Assembly (NCBI RefSeq): GCF_002250505.1
Contig: NZ_NJGY01000005.1
Span: 1-64,000, forward strand
DNA from: Janthinobacterium sp. PC23-8
Lineage (GTDB): Bacteria > Pseudomonadota > Gammaproteobacteria > Burkholderiales > Burkholderiaceae_D
DNA: 64,000 bases
Direction of reading: 5' to 3'
The position numbers were made by a program, and so were the translations under genes. Below, piece by piece: positions 17,844 to 27,116 of this stretch (its first letter is position 1; every line of letters begins with the position of its first letter). Below the pieces are notes generated by a model. That model was given only the letters and a program-made list of their open reading frames with translations. It did not search any database and was not told the DNA's origin.

Positions 17844-20693
17844 TCAGCAAATCAGCGGCGGCGTGGCGGCGTCGAATTGCGGCGCCACCAGTGGCAGGTC
17901 CAACGTAAAACGGCTGCCGGCGCCGCTGCTGGCCACCTGGATCGTGCCACCGAGCAGGGCCGTGACGATATTGTAGCTGATCGACAAGCCCAGTCCGCTG
18001 CCGCCCTGGCCCAGCCGGGTGGTAAAGAAGGGGTCGAAGATGCGCGACAGGTGCTGCTCGGCGATGCCGCCGCCGTTGTCTTCGAACACGATGGTCACCC
18101 TGGATTCGCTGGCGCTGGCCTGCAATCGCATCAGGCCGCCGCCAGGCCGGCTGCCGGCCTCGCCAAAGGCATGCACCAGGGCATTATTGATCAGGTTGGT
18201 GATCACCTGGCCCAGCGGCCCCGGATAGCTGTCCATCGCAATGCCGAAGGCGATGTCCGTGTCGATGCGATGGCTTGAACTGCGGATGCGGTTCATCATG
18301 GTGGCGATGATTTCATGGCTGACCTGGGCCAGGTCGAAAGGGCGGCGCTGCTCGGTGGTGCGGTCGACCGCCACCTGCTTGAAACTGTTGACCAGGTCGG
18401 CTGCGCTGTGCAGCCCGCGCATCACCAGCGTGGCCGCCTTGCCGGCGTCGTCGATATACGTGGCCAGCTCGGAGCGGCGCAGGCCGGGGCCGTTCATCAG
18501 GCGCGCCACGTCGTCCGTCTTTTGCTGCATGGTGCTGGCGATCAAGAGGCTGTTGCCGATCGGCGTATTGAGTTCATGCGCCACGCCGGCCATCAGCGCG
18601 CCCAGCGCCGCCAGTTTTTCCTGCGACACCAGCTGCGCCTGCGCGTCCTGCAACTGGCGGTAGGCGTGGGCATTGTCGAGTGCGATGGCGCCATACGCGC
18701 ACAGGGTGCGAAAGATCAGCCGTTCGCGCTCGCCATAGGCGTTGGCATGGCAGGCCTGTACCGTCATCACGCCCAGGATGCGCTCGCCCACGGTCAAAGG
18801 CACGTACAGCACGCTCCGGTTATGCAGGGTGCCGGGCAGGGTATGGGCGTGGCGCCCGGCGGGCACTTGCGCGATATACACTTCGCTGCGGCTGTCCAGG
18901 CAGCGCACCGAGTAGGCGCGCCGGTTCGATAGCGCGATGACGTTGTCGGGCAGTGGCCGTCCCGCTTCCATGCCGTGCGCGCGGCGTAGCGCCGTGCCGG
19001 CCGCGTCCAGCATGTAGACGGCGAAGGTCGTGACGGGCAGCAGGGCGTGCACGTGGCGGTCCAGCACCTGGAACACGGCGCCGGCGTCGAGATGGGTGGT
19101 GATTTCCTGGCCGATGGCCGACAGGCGCTCGAGCGTGTCGCTGGTCTGCTGCAGCACTTCGGCGCGGCGCGCTTCGGCCGCAGCCAGTTCACGGTGATGG
19201 TCGCCCTCGGAGCGCGCATGTTCGCTCTGGTGGCGCACCTGCATGGCAATGGCCCGGTTGGTGGCCTGCTGGGTATGGCTGCGCTCGCGCGCCGCGCCCG
19301 CTTGCAGGGAGATATCATAGGCGCGCGCATAGTCGCCCGCATGCGCATACTCGCGCGCCAGCGCGTCGAGCAATTCGCCCGGCGGCCAATAGCCGTCGAT
19401 GATGGACGCGGCCTGCAGCGCGCGGTGCAGATAATGCAGCGCCGCATTGGGCTCCTGCATGTCAGGCGGCGCCGGCAGTTCGTGGCGCGCATGCAGCATC
19501 GCCAGCACGCGCAGCGCGGCCATCTGGTTGACGGCGTCGCCGCGCGCGCTGGCCAGCTGCAGCGCCCGTTCGGCCGCCAGCAGCGCGTCGTCGGGCCGGT
19601 CCAGGTAGGACAGTGCATGGGCGCTGCCGCGCTGGGCCTTGCAGCGAAAGTCGCCCTGGTCCAGCGCTTCGGCGCGTTGCGCCAGGCGGCCGAAGGCGTC
19701 GAGCGCCATGTCGTAGTCGCCCGTGTCCAGGCACAGTTCGCCCAGGAAAAACAGCGCGTTGGCATAGCTGCGCGCACCCGACACGGGCGCGAGCACCTGC
19801 AGCGCTTCGCGCAGCAGTTCGCCGGCCGCGTCCAGCCGGCCCAGCTTGCGCATGGTTTCGGCCGTATGCGTCTGGCAGGCGCCGATGCTGCGCGGCCACA
19901 GTGTCGGGCGTGCCAGGTCCAGCGCGCACTGCATCCATTCCAGCGCCGACTGGTGGTCGTTCAGGCTGCCGAAGCAGTCGCCGATATTGATGGCGGCCGT
20001 AATCGCCGGGCGCAACTGGCCGCTGGCCAGCGCCGCTTCATAGGCTTGCATGTAATGGCCGACGGCGGCACCGAGGTCGTGCGAAGCATAGGCCAGGCCG
20101 CCGCGAAAATCATGGACCCAGGTCGCCAGCGGCGCCGCCAGCGGCCGGCCGGTGTCGTCCTCGCCGAGGCGCGATCCCCACATTGTTTGCGCCGCCGGCG
20201 CGTCGCGCAGTACGGCCCAGCGCGCCGTCGCCGCATCGGCCAGGCTGGCGCGGGTGCTGTCGCCGGCATTGTTGGCCTGTCGGATTGCCGCCTGCAGTTG
20301 CGCGGTGCAGCGCACATGGTCGCCGCGGTCGACCGCGATCGACGCCAGCAGCCAGTGTGCGTCAAAGCAGGCGGCGCCGTCGCCATGCGCGCGCAGCACG
20401 GCGTGCGCGGCCTCGGTCAGGGTTTCGGCTTCATCGAGCGCGCCGCGCAGCCATTGCACTTCGGCCCGCACCAGTTGCAGGCGCGCCAGGCTTGACTGCC
20501 GCGCCTGTGGCGTCAGTGCCGCATGGGGCAGCCACTGGCGCGCTTCTTCGGCCAGTATCAGGGCGCGCGCGCCGTCGCGCTGGCGCAGATGCCAGCACAG
20601 CGGCAGCAATACCGGCAGGCGCGCCGCGCCGTGCAGGGCCGGCAAGGCGTTTTCCCACTGCGCGATATCGTGATCGAGCACGAACATATCCAT
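17844..20693 (-). CDS. Large TPR-GAF sensor histidine kinase
   Basis: 949 residues with no obvious membrane segment. The N-terminal ~480 residues are helical, TPR-like repeats. A charged helix (~490-570) leads to a GAF-type domain (~575-715), and then a kinase core: phospho-accepting His706 in VAHELNTPIGNS, N box NLINNALVHAF, and G boxes EDNGGGI and GGSGLGLSI. ATG 20693 is preceded by GGGAGG at good spacing, which decides it over the 72-codon longer frame. No response regulator is adjacent, so the partner is unknown. TPR plus GAF kinases of this type often sense intracellular cues, but the signal cannot be told from sequence. Confidence 0.88.
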   Translation of the reverse strand: MDMFVLDHDIAQWENALPALHGAARLPVLLPLCWHLRQRDGARALILAEEARQWLPHAALTPQARQSSLARLQLVRAEVQWLRGALDEAETLTEAAHAVLRAHGDGAACFDAHWLLASIAVDRGDHVRCTAQLQAAIRQANNAGDSTRASLADAATARWAVLRDAPAAQTMWGSRLGEDDTGRPLAAPLATWVHDFRGGLAYASHDLGAAVGHYMQAYEAALASGQLRPAITAAINIGDCFGSLNDHQSALEWMQCALDLARPTLWPRSIGACQTHTAETMRKLGRLDAAGELLREALQVLAPVSGARSYANALFFLGELCLDTGDYDMALDAFGRLAQRAEALDQGDFRCKAQRGSAHALSYLDRPDDALLAAERALQLASARGDAVNQMAALRVLAMLHARHELPAPPDMQEPNAALHYLHRALQAASIIDGYWPPGELLDALAREYAHAGDYARAYDISLQAGAARERSHTQQATNRAIAMQVRHQSEHARSEGDHHRELAAAEARRAEVLQQTSDTLERLSAIGQEITTHLDAGAVFQVLDRHVHALLPVTTFAVYMLDAAGTALRRAHGMEAGRPLPDNVIALSNRRAYSVRCLDSRSEVYIAQVPAGRHAHTLPGTLHNRSVLYVPLTVGERILGVMTVQACHANAYGERERLIFRTLCAYGAIALDNAHAYRQLQDAQAQLVSQEKLAALGALMAGVAHELNTPIGNSLLIASTMQQKTDDVARLMNGPGLRRSELATYIDDAGKAATLVMRGLHSAADLVNSFKQVAVDRTTEQRRPFDLAQVSHEIIATMMNRIRSSSHRIDTDIAFGIAMDSYPGPLGQVITNLINNALVHAFGEAGSRPGGGLMRLQASASESRVTIVFEDNGGGIAEQHLSRIFDPFFTTRLGQGGSGLGLSISYNIVTALLGGTIQVASSGAGSRFTLDLPLVAPQFDAATPPLIC

Positions 20694-21021
20694 ATGGCAA
20701 CCTCCCGCAAAAGAGCCGCGCCAGCCTGTCATCAAGCCGGCCATGCGTGTCGCATTGTAAGCTGCAATGCGCGGGAAAGGTTCAGGACAACAGGGGCGCC
20801 GCGCCTGCCGGAGATGGTTTGCAGCGACAGATGGCAAGGAAGCAAAACAGGGGGGGCGCAGGCGAGGCGCCGGCGACGAATGGCAGCGTTGGCGGAATGA
20901 AGTGCACAAAACCGCGGATGGACGGTTTTGATCGGATATATGGGAGCCGGCCTTCTCGGCGAAACTAAATTTCGTAAAGATGGCCGTACTTTTGATTAAG
21001 TTTGACTATCGTCGCTGGCGA
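20694..21021. other. Intergenic region, rsgA to TPR-GAF kinase
   Basis: A ~330-base gap. It holds the GGGAGG ribosome binding site of the kinase gene at its left end and a seven-pair AAAACCG/CGGTTTT hairpin at 20908-20929 that could weakly terminate rsgA. I see no gene-like codon pattern in it. Confidence 0.5.
20908..20929 (-). terminator. Possible weak terminator after rsgA
   Basis: AAAACCG and CGGTTTT pair around an eight-base loop, with only four Ts on the minus strand. It lies about 90 bases past the rsgA stop. Confidence 0.35.
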
Positions 21022-21939
21022 TCAATACAGCGTCTGCGCCGACTCATGCAGCAGCTGGCCATACAGGGTATGGCGCATTTTGGCGATCTTGCCTTCGGCC
21101 ACGGCTTGCAGGATGGCGCATTGCGGCTCGATCAGGTGACGGCAGTTGTAGAACTTGCAGCCGCCCAGGTAGGGCTGGAATTCGCGGAAGGCCCGTTCCA
21201 GCATCCCTTCGGACAAGTGGTACAGGCCGAATTCCTGGAAGCCGGGCGAGTCGATGATGGAACTGTGCGCGCCCAGTTCCGGCAGCGTGTACAGCCGTGT
21301 AAACGTGGTCGTGTGCTTGCCCGTGTCGAGCGCGGCCGAAATTTCGCGCACGGCGATATCGGCGTCCGGCACCAGCAGGTTGATGAGCGACGACTTGCCC
21401 ATGCCGGACTGGCCGATCAGGATCGAAGACTGGCCGGCCAACAGCGGCGCCAGGGTCGCCACGGCATGCTCCGGCGCGGCGCGCGCCGACACTTCATCGA
21501 CCGGGTAGCCCATCGACGAATACGGCAGCAGGCGCTCGCGGGCCCGCTCCAGCGACGCGGTCACGTCGGTTTTGTTGAGGATGATGCGCGCCTCGATGCC
21601 GGCCGCGTCGGCCGCCACCAGCGAGCGCGAGATCAGGTCGTCGGCAAAGCCCGGTTCGGTCGCCACCACGATGAACAGTTGGGTCAGGTTGGCGGCCAGC
21701 AGTTTCGACTTGTACTGGTCCGAGCGGTACAGCAGGGTCTTGCGCTCTTCGATGCGGTCGATCACGGCCTGGTCGTTCGAGGTGCGCGTCAGGTGCACGA
21801 AATCGCCGACGGCCACATTGGTCTTCTTGCCGCGCGTGACGCATTGCAGCTTGGCGCCATCGACGTCGGCCAGGTAGTGGCGGCCATGGGCGGCGATGAT
21901 CACGCCGGTCAGCCTGGTTTCCGTCCTGGTCTCGCTCAT
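21022..21939 (-). CDS. rsgA: Ribosome small-subunit-dependent GTPase A
   Basis: 305 residues. This circularly permuted GTPase acts in late maturation of the 30S subunit. An N-terminal OB-fold region precedes G4 (ILNKTD), then G1 (GQSGMGKSS) and G3 (DSPGFQEFG) in the permuted order, and a C-terminal zinc-finger region (CKFYNCRHLIEPQC). ATG 21939 overlaps the phhB stop as ATGA, placing it last in an M48 protease-phhB-rsgA transcription unit. Confidence 0.96.
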   Translation of the reverse strand: MSETRTETRLTGVIIAAHGRHYLADVDGAKLQCVTRGKKTNVAVGDFVHLTRTSNDQAVIDRIEERKTLLYRSDQYKSKLLAANLTQLFIVVATEPGFADDLISRSLVAADAAGIEARIILNKTDVTASLERARERLLPYSSMGYPVDEVSARAAPEHAVATLAPLLAGQSSILIGQSGMGKSSLINLLVPDADIAVREISAALDTGKHTTTFTRLYTLPELGAHSSIIDSPGFQEFGLYHLSEGMLERAFREFQPYLGGCKFYNCRHLIEPQCAILQAVAEGKIAKMRHTLYGQLLHESAQTLY

Positions 21940-22301
21940 CGTTCCACCTGTCGGCCAGCGTAGAGGGCATCGGCCTTGGCGGCGCAGACGAAGTCGTTTT
22001 CCGACAGGTCGCCGGCGCCCTCGTTGACCGAGTGCGTATCGTAGCGCACGGTACAGGTTTTATAGGTGATGATGAGCTCCGGATGATGGTCTTGCGTGTG
22101 GGTCATGTAAGCGAGGGCGTTGACGAAGGCCATGGTCTGGTAGTAATTCTTGAAGTCGTAGCTGCGGCACAGCTTGCCGTGCTCCAGTTGCCACTGCGGC
22201 AGCAGCGGCAGCAGGACGGCAATGCCGGCCTCGCTCAAGGCGTGCTGCAGCGGCGCGCAGGTTTGCTGTGTCAGTTCTTCGATGGTGTGTGGCAGGTTCA
22301 T
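21936..22301 (-). CDS. phhB: 4a-hydroxytetrahydrobiopterin dehydratase (pterin carbinolamine dehydratase)
   Basis: 121 residues. It dehydrates 4a-hydroxytetrahydropterin, recycling the cofactor of aromatic amino acid hydroxylases. The pterin-site signature appears as THTQDHHPELIITYKTCTV with the conserved histidines. It overlaps the M48 protease gene by four bases upstream and rsgA by four bases downstream. No phenylalanine hydroxylase gene is in view, so its role here may be recycling or something broader. Confidence 0.92.
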   Translation of the reverse strand: MNLPHTIEELTQQTCAPLQHALSEAGIAVLLPLLPQWQLEHGKLCRSYDFKNYYQTMAFVNALAYMTHTQDHHPELIITYKTCTVRYDTHSVNEGAGDLSENDFVCAAKADALYAGRQVER

Positions 22302-23572
22302 GCGATTGCCCCTTTCAGGTGGCGGATGCGTACGCTGGCCGGCGGATGCGAGTCGTAAAAGGCCGAGTGCAGCGGGTCGGGTGTCAGGGTCGAGGCATTG
22401 TCTTCGTACATTTTCACCAGTGCCGACACCAGGTCGTCGGCCTGCGTATGCCTGGCGGCAAAGGCATCGGCCTCGAATTCATGCTTGCGCGAGCTGAGCG
22501 AAGTCAAGGGCCCCAGCAGGAAAGTAAAGACCGGCAGCGCCAGCATGAACAGCAACAGGGCGATGGCGTCCGTCGGCTGACCCGTCAGCGCCAGCGCCAT
22601 CGGATCGATGCCCAGTCCGGCATAGAACCACGGCTGGGTTTTCAGGAAGCCCAGCAGTGCCAGAAAGCCCAGCGAAATGGTGAACATCATGGCGATGCGC
22701 TTGACGATATGCTTGAGCTTGAAGTGGCCCAGCTCATGCGCCAGCACCGCTTCGATTTCATGTGGCGCCAGGCGCGACAGCAGGGTGTCGAAAAACACGA
22801 TGCGCTTGTTGGCGCCAAAGCCTGAAAAATAGGCGTTGCCGTGGGCGCTGCGCCTGGAGCCGTCCATCACGAACAGGCCTTTCGATGCGAACCCCACGCG
22901 CTGCATCAGGCCCTCGATGCGGCTTTGCAGCGCTGCATCGGCCAGCGGCGTGAATTGATTGAACAGCGGCGCGATCACGGTCGGGTACAGCACCATCATC
23001 AGCAACTGAAAGCCGCTCCACACGCACCAGGCGTATAACCACCACAGCGCACCCGACCTGTCCATCAGCGCCAGCACCACCCACAGCAGCGGCAGGCCGA
23101 TCACGGCGCCCAGGCCCACACCCTTGAGCATGTCCATGAAAAACAGGCCACGGCGCATGGTGTTGAAGCCATAGCGCTGTTCCAGCACGAACTGGCGGTA
23201 GTAGTCGAAGGGCAGGTCGATCAGGCCCGAGATCGCGACAAAAGCGACGATCAGACCGATCTGATACGCCATGCCCGGCCCCGTCAGCTCCTGCAGATGC
23301 AGGGCCAGCCATTGCAGGCCACCGAGCAGGGTAAAACCGATCAGCACCGCCGAATTGACCAGCAGGGTCAGCAGGCCAAACTTGGTTTTCGCCACCGTGT
23401 AGTCGGCCGCTTTCTGGTGTGACGCCAGTGAAATTTTTTCGGCAAATTCGGCGGGAACGGCAGCGCGGTGCGCCAGCACGTGACGGATCTGCCGCGACGC
23501 GAGCCAGAAGCGCACGAGCAGCGTCAAAATGAGGATGGAAACAAACAAAATCGAAAACGCGAGTGAATACAT
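22298..23572 (-). CDS. M48-family (Ste24/CAAX-type) membrane metalloprotease
   Basis: 424 residues. Several hydrophobic segments are spread over the N-terminal half, with TM1 in the first 23 residues. Zinc-binding HELGH is at 279-283, the downstream EFEADAFA helix supplies the third ligand, and a DSHPP segment lies near the C-terminus; together these match the Ste24-like group rather than HtpX. ATG 23572 opens with a hydrophobic helix. The gene diverges from orn across 55 bases and heads a four-base-overlap operon with phhB and rsgA. The substrate is unknown; membrane protein quality control is a reasonable guess. Confidence 0.9.
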   Translation of the reverse strand: MYSLAFSILFVSILILTLLVRFWLASRQIRHVLAHRAAVPAEFAEKISLASHQKAADYTVAKTKFGLLTLLVNSAVLIGFTLLGGLQWLALHLQELTGPGMAYQIGLIVAFVAISGLIDLPFDYYRQFVLEQRYGFNTMRRGLFFMDMLKGVGLGAVIGLPLLWVVLALMDRSGALWWLYAWCVWSGFQLLMMVLYPTVIAPLFNQFTPLADAALQSRIEGLMQRVGFASKGLFVMDGSRRSAHGNAYFSGFGANKRIVFFDTLLSRLAPHEIEAVLAHELGHFKLKHIVKRIAMMFTISLGFLALLGFLKTQPWFYAGLGIDPMALALTGQPTDAIALLLFMLALPVFTFLLGPLTSLSSRKHEFEADAFAARHTQADDLVSALVKMYEDNASTLTPDPLHSAFYDSHPPASVRIRHLKGAIA

Positions 23573-23627
23573 TCTGTGCCTGTGAGAAAATGGCCGATTA
23601 TTCAGTTGATTAGGCCAAGAGAGAATT

Positions 23628-24224
23628 ATGTCACAAGCGACCGACTTATCCACATCCTCCCCAGTACCGGCCGTGCCGGCCCGTCCCAACGAGATGAACC
23701 TGGTCTGGGTCGACATGGAAATGACCGGCCTGGAGCCCGACACCGACCGCATCATCGAAGTGGCCGTGGTCGTCACCGACATGCACCTGAACCTGCTGGC
23801 CGAAGGCCCCGTGTTCGTGATCCACCAGTCCGACGAAACCCTGAACAAGATGGATGCCTGGAACAAGGGCACCCATGGCCGCTCGGGCCTGATCGACAAG
23901 GTTAAGGCCTCGACCGTGACGGAAGCGCAGGCCGAAGCCGAACTGATCGCATTCCTGAAAAAATACGTACCAGCCGGCAAATCGCCGATGTGCGGCAACA
24001 CCATCGGCCAGGACCGCCGCTTCATGGTGCGCGGCATGCCGAAGCTGGAAGCATTCTTCCACTATCGCAACGTCGACGTATCGACCCTGAAAGAGCTGTG
24101 CAAGCGCTGGAAGCCCGAGATTGCCACCGGCTTCAAGAAGCACCAGAAGCATACGGCGCTGGCCGATATCCTGGAGTCGATCGAAGAGCTGAAGTACTAC
24201 CGCGAGCACTTCATCAAACTGTAA
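23628..24224 (+). CDS. orn: Oligoribonuclease
   Basis: 198 residues. A DEDDh 3'-5' exonuclease that degrades very short RNAs, including pGpG from c-di-GMP breakdown. Catalytic motifs are WVDMEMTGLEPDTDRI (ExoI), NTIGQDRRFM (ExoII) and KHQKHTALADILESI (ExoIII). A ~22-residue Ser/Pro/Ala-rich N-terminal extension precedes the core, so MNLVWVDMEM is a possible internal start, although ATG 23628 has GAGA upstream. It converges with a LysR gene, with six bases between the stops. Confidence 0.95.
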   Translation: MSQATDLSTSSPVPAVPARPNEMNLVWVDMEMTGLEPDTDRIIEVAVVVTDMHLNLLAEGPVFVIHQSDETLNKMDAWNKGTHGRSGLIDKVKASTVTEAQAEAELIAFLKKYVPAGKSPMCGNTIGQDRRFMVRGMPKLEAFFHYRNVDVSTLKELCKRWKPEIATGFKKHQKHTALADILESIEELKYYREHFIKL

Positions 24225-24230
24225 GCAGTC

Positions 24231-25163
24231 TCAGGCGCCCACCGTCGGCCAGACGGCTTCCTGGTCGGCGCGCGCTTCGGCGATCAGCCATTCGCAAAAA
24301 GCGTGCACCAGCGGGCGCGTTTCGGCCTGGGGCGAGCGCAGCAGGTAGTAGCAGTGCGGGCCCTGCACCTGGTGCTCGAACAGGCGCACCAGGCGGCCCG
24401 AGCGCACGTCGTCGCCGATCAGCGGGCTGGCGGCAATCGCCACGCCCTGGCCGCTGGCGGCCGCGTCGAGGCACAGATAGGTGTGCGAAAAACGCGCGCC
24501 GCTGTTGCCGCTATAGGCCACGCCGCAGCTGTGCAGCCAGCGGCCCCAGTCGATTGCGCCGGGCAGGTGCACTTCCGGTTCGTCGTGCAGCAGCGGATAG
24601 CGCAGCAGGTCGGCAGGCAGCCGCAGCTTGGCGGCGCTGGCCCGAAAGCCGGGACTGCAGACGGCCGAAAACCGCTCTTCCATCAATAAATCCACCTTCA
24701 GGCCCGGATAGCGGCCCGGCCCCAGCCGGATCGCCACATCGACCCCGTCGCGCGCCAGGTCCACCGGATGCATCGAGGCCAGCACGCGCAGTTCGATCTG
24801 CGGATGGCGGTCGCGCAGCCGGCCCAGGCGCGGCATCAGCCAGCGCGACACCAGCGAACTGGTGGCCGTCACCGTCACGACCTTGTCGTCGCCCTGGCGC
24901 CGCGCCGCGTCCGATACCTCGGCCAGCTGGTGCAGGATGGGGGCGAGTGCTGCCGCATAGCGCTGGCCGGCGCCGGTCAGGGCCACGCCGCGCGGCAGGC
25001 GCTGGAACAGCATGAGGCCCAGCCAGCTTTCCAATTGCTTGACGTGGTGGCCGATGGCGCCGGCCGAGACATGCAGTTCTTCGCCGGCGCGCTGGAAGCC
25101 TTCGTGGCGGGCGGCCGCTTCAAACGCGTGCAGGGCGGCCAGCGGGGGCAGCGATCGTGACAT
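24231..25163 (-). CDS. LysR-family transcriptional regulator (GcvA-like)
   Basis: 310 residues. An N-terminal winged helix-turn-helix (AGEELHVSAGAIGHHVKQLESWLG) is followed by a periplasmic-binding-protein-like effector domain. The opening LPPLAALHAFEAAARHEGF is typical of the GcvA/AmpR group. It diverges from an EamA exporter gene across 199 bases, the usual arrangement for a LysR protein controlling its neighbour, so control of that exporter is inferred. The effector is unknown. Confidence 0.92.
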   Translation of the reverse strand: MSRSLPPLAALHAFEAAARHEGFQRAGEELHVSAGAIGHHVKQLESWLGLMLFQRLPRGVALTGAGQRYAAALAPILHQLAEVSDAARRQGDDKVVTVTATSSLVSRWLMPRLGRLRDRHPQIELRVLASMHPVDLARDGVDVAIRLGPGRYPGLKVDLLMEERFSAVCSPGFRASAAKLRLPADLLRYPLLHDEPEVHLPGAIDWGRWLHSCGVAYSGNSGARFSHTYLCLDAAASGQGVAIAASPLIGDDVRSGRLVRLFEHQVQGPHCYYLLRSPQAETRPLVHAFCEWLIAEARADQEAVWPTVGA

Positions 25164-25362
25164 ATAAGCCTGAATTAAATTGAGTCTATCGGTAAATAGT
25201 ATTGGTTTGTTTCAATTGGCGCAAGCCCCTATGATGGCGAGCATGCATGGAGTGCGCCCATCGATTGCGTCCGTAAGTTGCGCCCGCAAATTGACTGATG
25301 CATGTCCATCGTTTCGCCAGGCCAGCCTGCGGCCCGGTTTTCGTTATTTGAAGAGGTAAGTC

Positions 25363-26274
25363 ATGTCTGATCGCCGCGCTGTTGCGCTGGTGTTGTTGTC
25401 GGCCGCCGGTTTCGGCAGTTCCGCAGTCTTTGCCAGGGCGGCGTATGCGTCCGGGGTCAACCCGTCGACCATGCTGGCCTTGCGCTTCGTGATGGCCGCC
25501 ATGCTGCTGCTGCCGCTGATGTGGCTCGGCGGCTGGCGCCTGCCGCGCGGCCGCCTGCTGGCTGGCTATGTGCTGATGGGACTGATGTACACGGCCCAGT
25601 CGCAAGGTTATTTCAACGCCTTGCTGTATGCCAGCAGCGGCCTGTGCGCCATGCTGCTGTATGCCTATCCGGTGCTGGTGACGATCCTGGCGCTGGCGCT
25701 GGGCTGGGAAAAGCTGGACCGCCGCATGCTGGTGCTGATGCTGCTGGCCATTGCCGGCATGGCCGTGACCCTGGGCGGCAAGCTGCAAGGCCAGCCGATC
25801 GGCATCGCGCTGGCGCTGATGGCCGCCGGCGTCTACGCCGTCTATATTTTGTTTGGCAACAGCCTGGCGAAAAGCGCCGTCATCGTCCACCCGCTGGCCG
25901 CCTGCGTGGTGATCCTCGGCACGGCCGGTCTGGCCAACAGCGCCATCGCGGTGTGGCAGGGCGTCTCGCTGCCGGGCACGGCCACCGGCTGGCTGGCGGT
26001 GGCGGCCATCGCCCTGTTTTCCACGGCGATTGCGATTGCAGCGTTTTTTGCCGGCGTGGCGCAAATCGGCGCGGCGCGCGCCTCCATCATTTCCACCTTC
26101 GAGCCGGTGATCACCATGGCCTTTGGCGTGGGCATGCTCGGTGAAAAGATCAGCAGCACGCAGTTGCTCGGTGGCGCCATGGTGCTGGCGGCGGTGGTGA
26201 TGCTGGCCAACAAGCAAAAACCGAAACCTGCGGCCAAGGCGTCCGCCATGCCGGGCGTGCAGGCCAGCGCCTGA
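25363..26274 (+). CDS. EamA/DMT-family exporter
   Basis: 303 residues with about ten hydrophobic segments in two EamA repeats. The second repeat contains the typical SIISTFEPVITMAFG and LLGGAMVLAAVVML stretches. It is predicted to export a small metabolite such as an amino acid across the inner membrane; the substrate cannot be read from sequence. ATG 25363 has AGAGG seven bases upstream. The divergent LysR gene is the likely regulator. Confidence 0.9.
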   Translation: MSDRRAVALVLLSAAGFGSSAVFARAAYASGVNPSTMLALRFVMAAMLLLPLMWLGGWRLPRGRLLAGYVLMGLMYTAQSQGYFNALLYASSGLCAMLLYAYPVLVTILALALGWEKLDRRMLVLMLLAIAGMAVTLGGKLQGQPIGIALALMAAGVYAVYILFGNSLAKSAVIVHPLAACVVILGTAGLANSAIAVWQGVSLPGTATGWLAVAAIALFSTAIAIAAFFAGVAQIGAARASIISTFEPVITMAFGVGMLGEKISSTQLLGGAMVLAAVVMLANKQKPKPAAKASAMPGVQASA

Positions 26275-26290
26275 TTGTTGACGACTTTTT

Positions 26291-26325
26291 CATTTTGCGG
26301 CCGGCTACGGTCGGCCAGCAAAAAT
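26291..26325 (+). terminator. Imperfect hairpin after the exporter gene
   Basis: CATTTTGCGGCCG pairs with CGGCCAGCAAAAATG around an eight-base loop, with one bulged position. The flanking T/A runs fit a terminator for the exporter gene. Confidence 0.5.
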
Positions 26326-26352
26326 GCAATCCTGCACAGCATGATCAGGCAT

Positions 26353-26374
26353 AAAAAAGCACACCGAAGTGTGC
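26353..26374 (-). terminator. Terminator of the small AT-rich gene pair
   Basis: On the minus strand GCACAC and GTGTGC pair around a four-base TTCG-type loop and run into six Ts. It lies 13 bases after the stop of the gene ending at 26387. Confidence 0.75.
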
Positions 26375-26386
26375 CCGAAGTGTGCC

Positions 26387-26698
26387 TTATGCTGGTCGTG
26401 CTATTGAGCAAACTATCACTTGCTCATTGTAGGTGTATCCGATCACTTCCATCTGGGTTCCGATGTCATCGATGACAATCTGGAAGCCATATAGTGCATT
26501 TGCCCCTGGGTAAGTATCCGAACCTGTAATCGATAATGCTTGCCATTTGAAATTCCTCGCAAAATCATCCCACAAGAATGCGGCTTGTTGAATCTGCTGG
26601 AGTGTGTTGATGACTTTTACTGCTTGTGACTTGTGCAGTGACTCCAGCGACGTTTCAAATCGTGCATCTTCTTCCAGGTTGAATGAGACTGGCATCAA
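26387..26698 (-). CDS. Hypothetical acidic protein, second gene of an AT-rich pair
   Basis: 103 residues, not recognised. It is rich in Asp and Glu, has no membrane segment or signal peptide, and looks like a small alpha/beta fold: a helical first half (FETSLESLHKSQAVKVINTL) then beta-like stretches near FQIVIDDIGTQMEVIGY. Its ATG overlaps the stop of the preceding small gene as ATGA. Base composition is visibly lower in GC than all neighbours, suggesting acquisition by transfer. Small overlapping pairs of opposite charge are often toxin-antitoxin or effector-immunity units, but nothing here proves that. Confidence 0.65.
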   Translation of the reverse strand: MMPVSFNLEEDARFETSLESLHKSQAVKVINTLQQIQQAAFLWDDFARNFKWQALSITGSDTYPGANALYGFQIVIDDIGTQMEVIGYTYNEQVIVCSIARPA

Positions 26699-26952
26699 GC
26701 GAATTTCGCGCGTAGTTTTTGGTATTGCTTGTCGGTGGTCGCTGCAATGCTCCGGCCCGACGTTTCTCTTTCATGCATCAGCGTGATGTGATGTTGAGGG
26801 TTGAAACCCTCTGGCAGTGCTTTGCTGGCCACATTTTTTTTTGGGGCAAACTTTTTTATAATTAGCTTCTGAACACTTTTCTGCTGTTCAATCTTGGTTT
26901 TTGTAGTGTCACGCTTATCTGCGCGCAAAATTTTTTCCGCGATATTGTCCAT
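26695..26952 (-). CDS. Hypothetical Lys-rich basic protein, first gene of an AT-rich pair
   Basis: 85 residues, not recognised. It is strongly basic with lysine clusters (KTKIEQQKSVQKLIIKKF, FAPKKN) and a His-His in the middle (NPQHHITLMHERE); no membrane segment. ATG 26952 is chosen over an in-frame start nine codons earlier because AAGGAGG stands five bases upstream of it. It overlaps the next gene by four bases, and the two share a terminator at 26353-26374. The AT-rich composition sets the pair apart from the surrounding genome. Confidence 0.65.
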   Translation of the reverse strand: MDNIAEKILRADKRDTTKTKIEQQKSVQKLIIKKFAPKKNVASKALPEGFNPQHHITLMHERETSGRSIAATTDKQYQKLRAKFA

Positions 26953-27116
26953 AATTACCTCCTTGTAATTGAAATCCAATTACTCACAATATACCTTATT
27001 GAAAGACGTCGGACCTGTCAAGCGCCGCTGTGTTTGTGCAATCGAGCAGCCACAGGCAGCCGATGGCTTTAGCTGTATCGATGTCCATGGCTGGCATGCA
27101 AAATAAATCTTCAATT

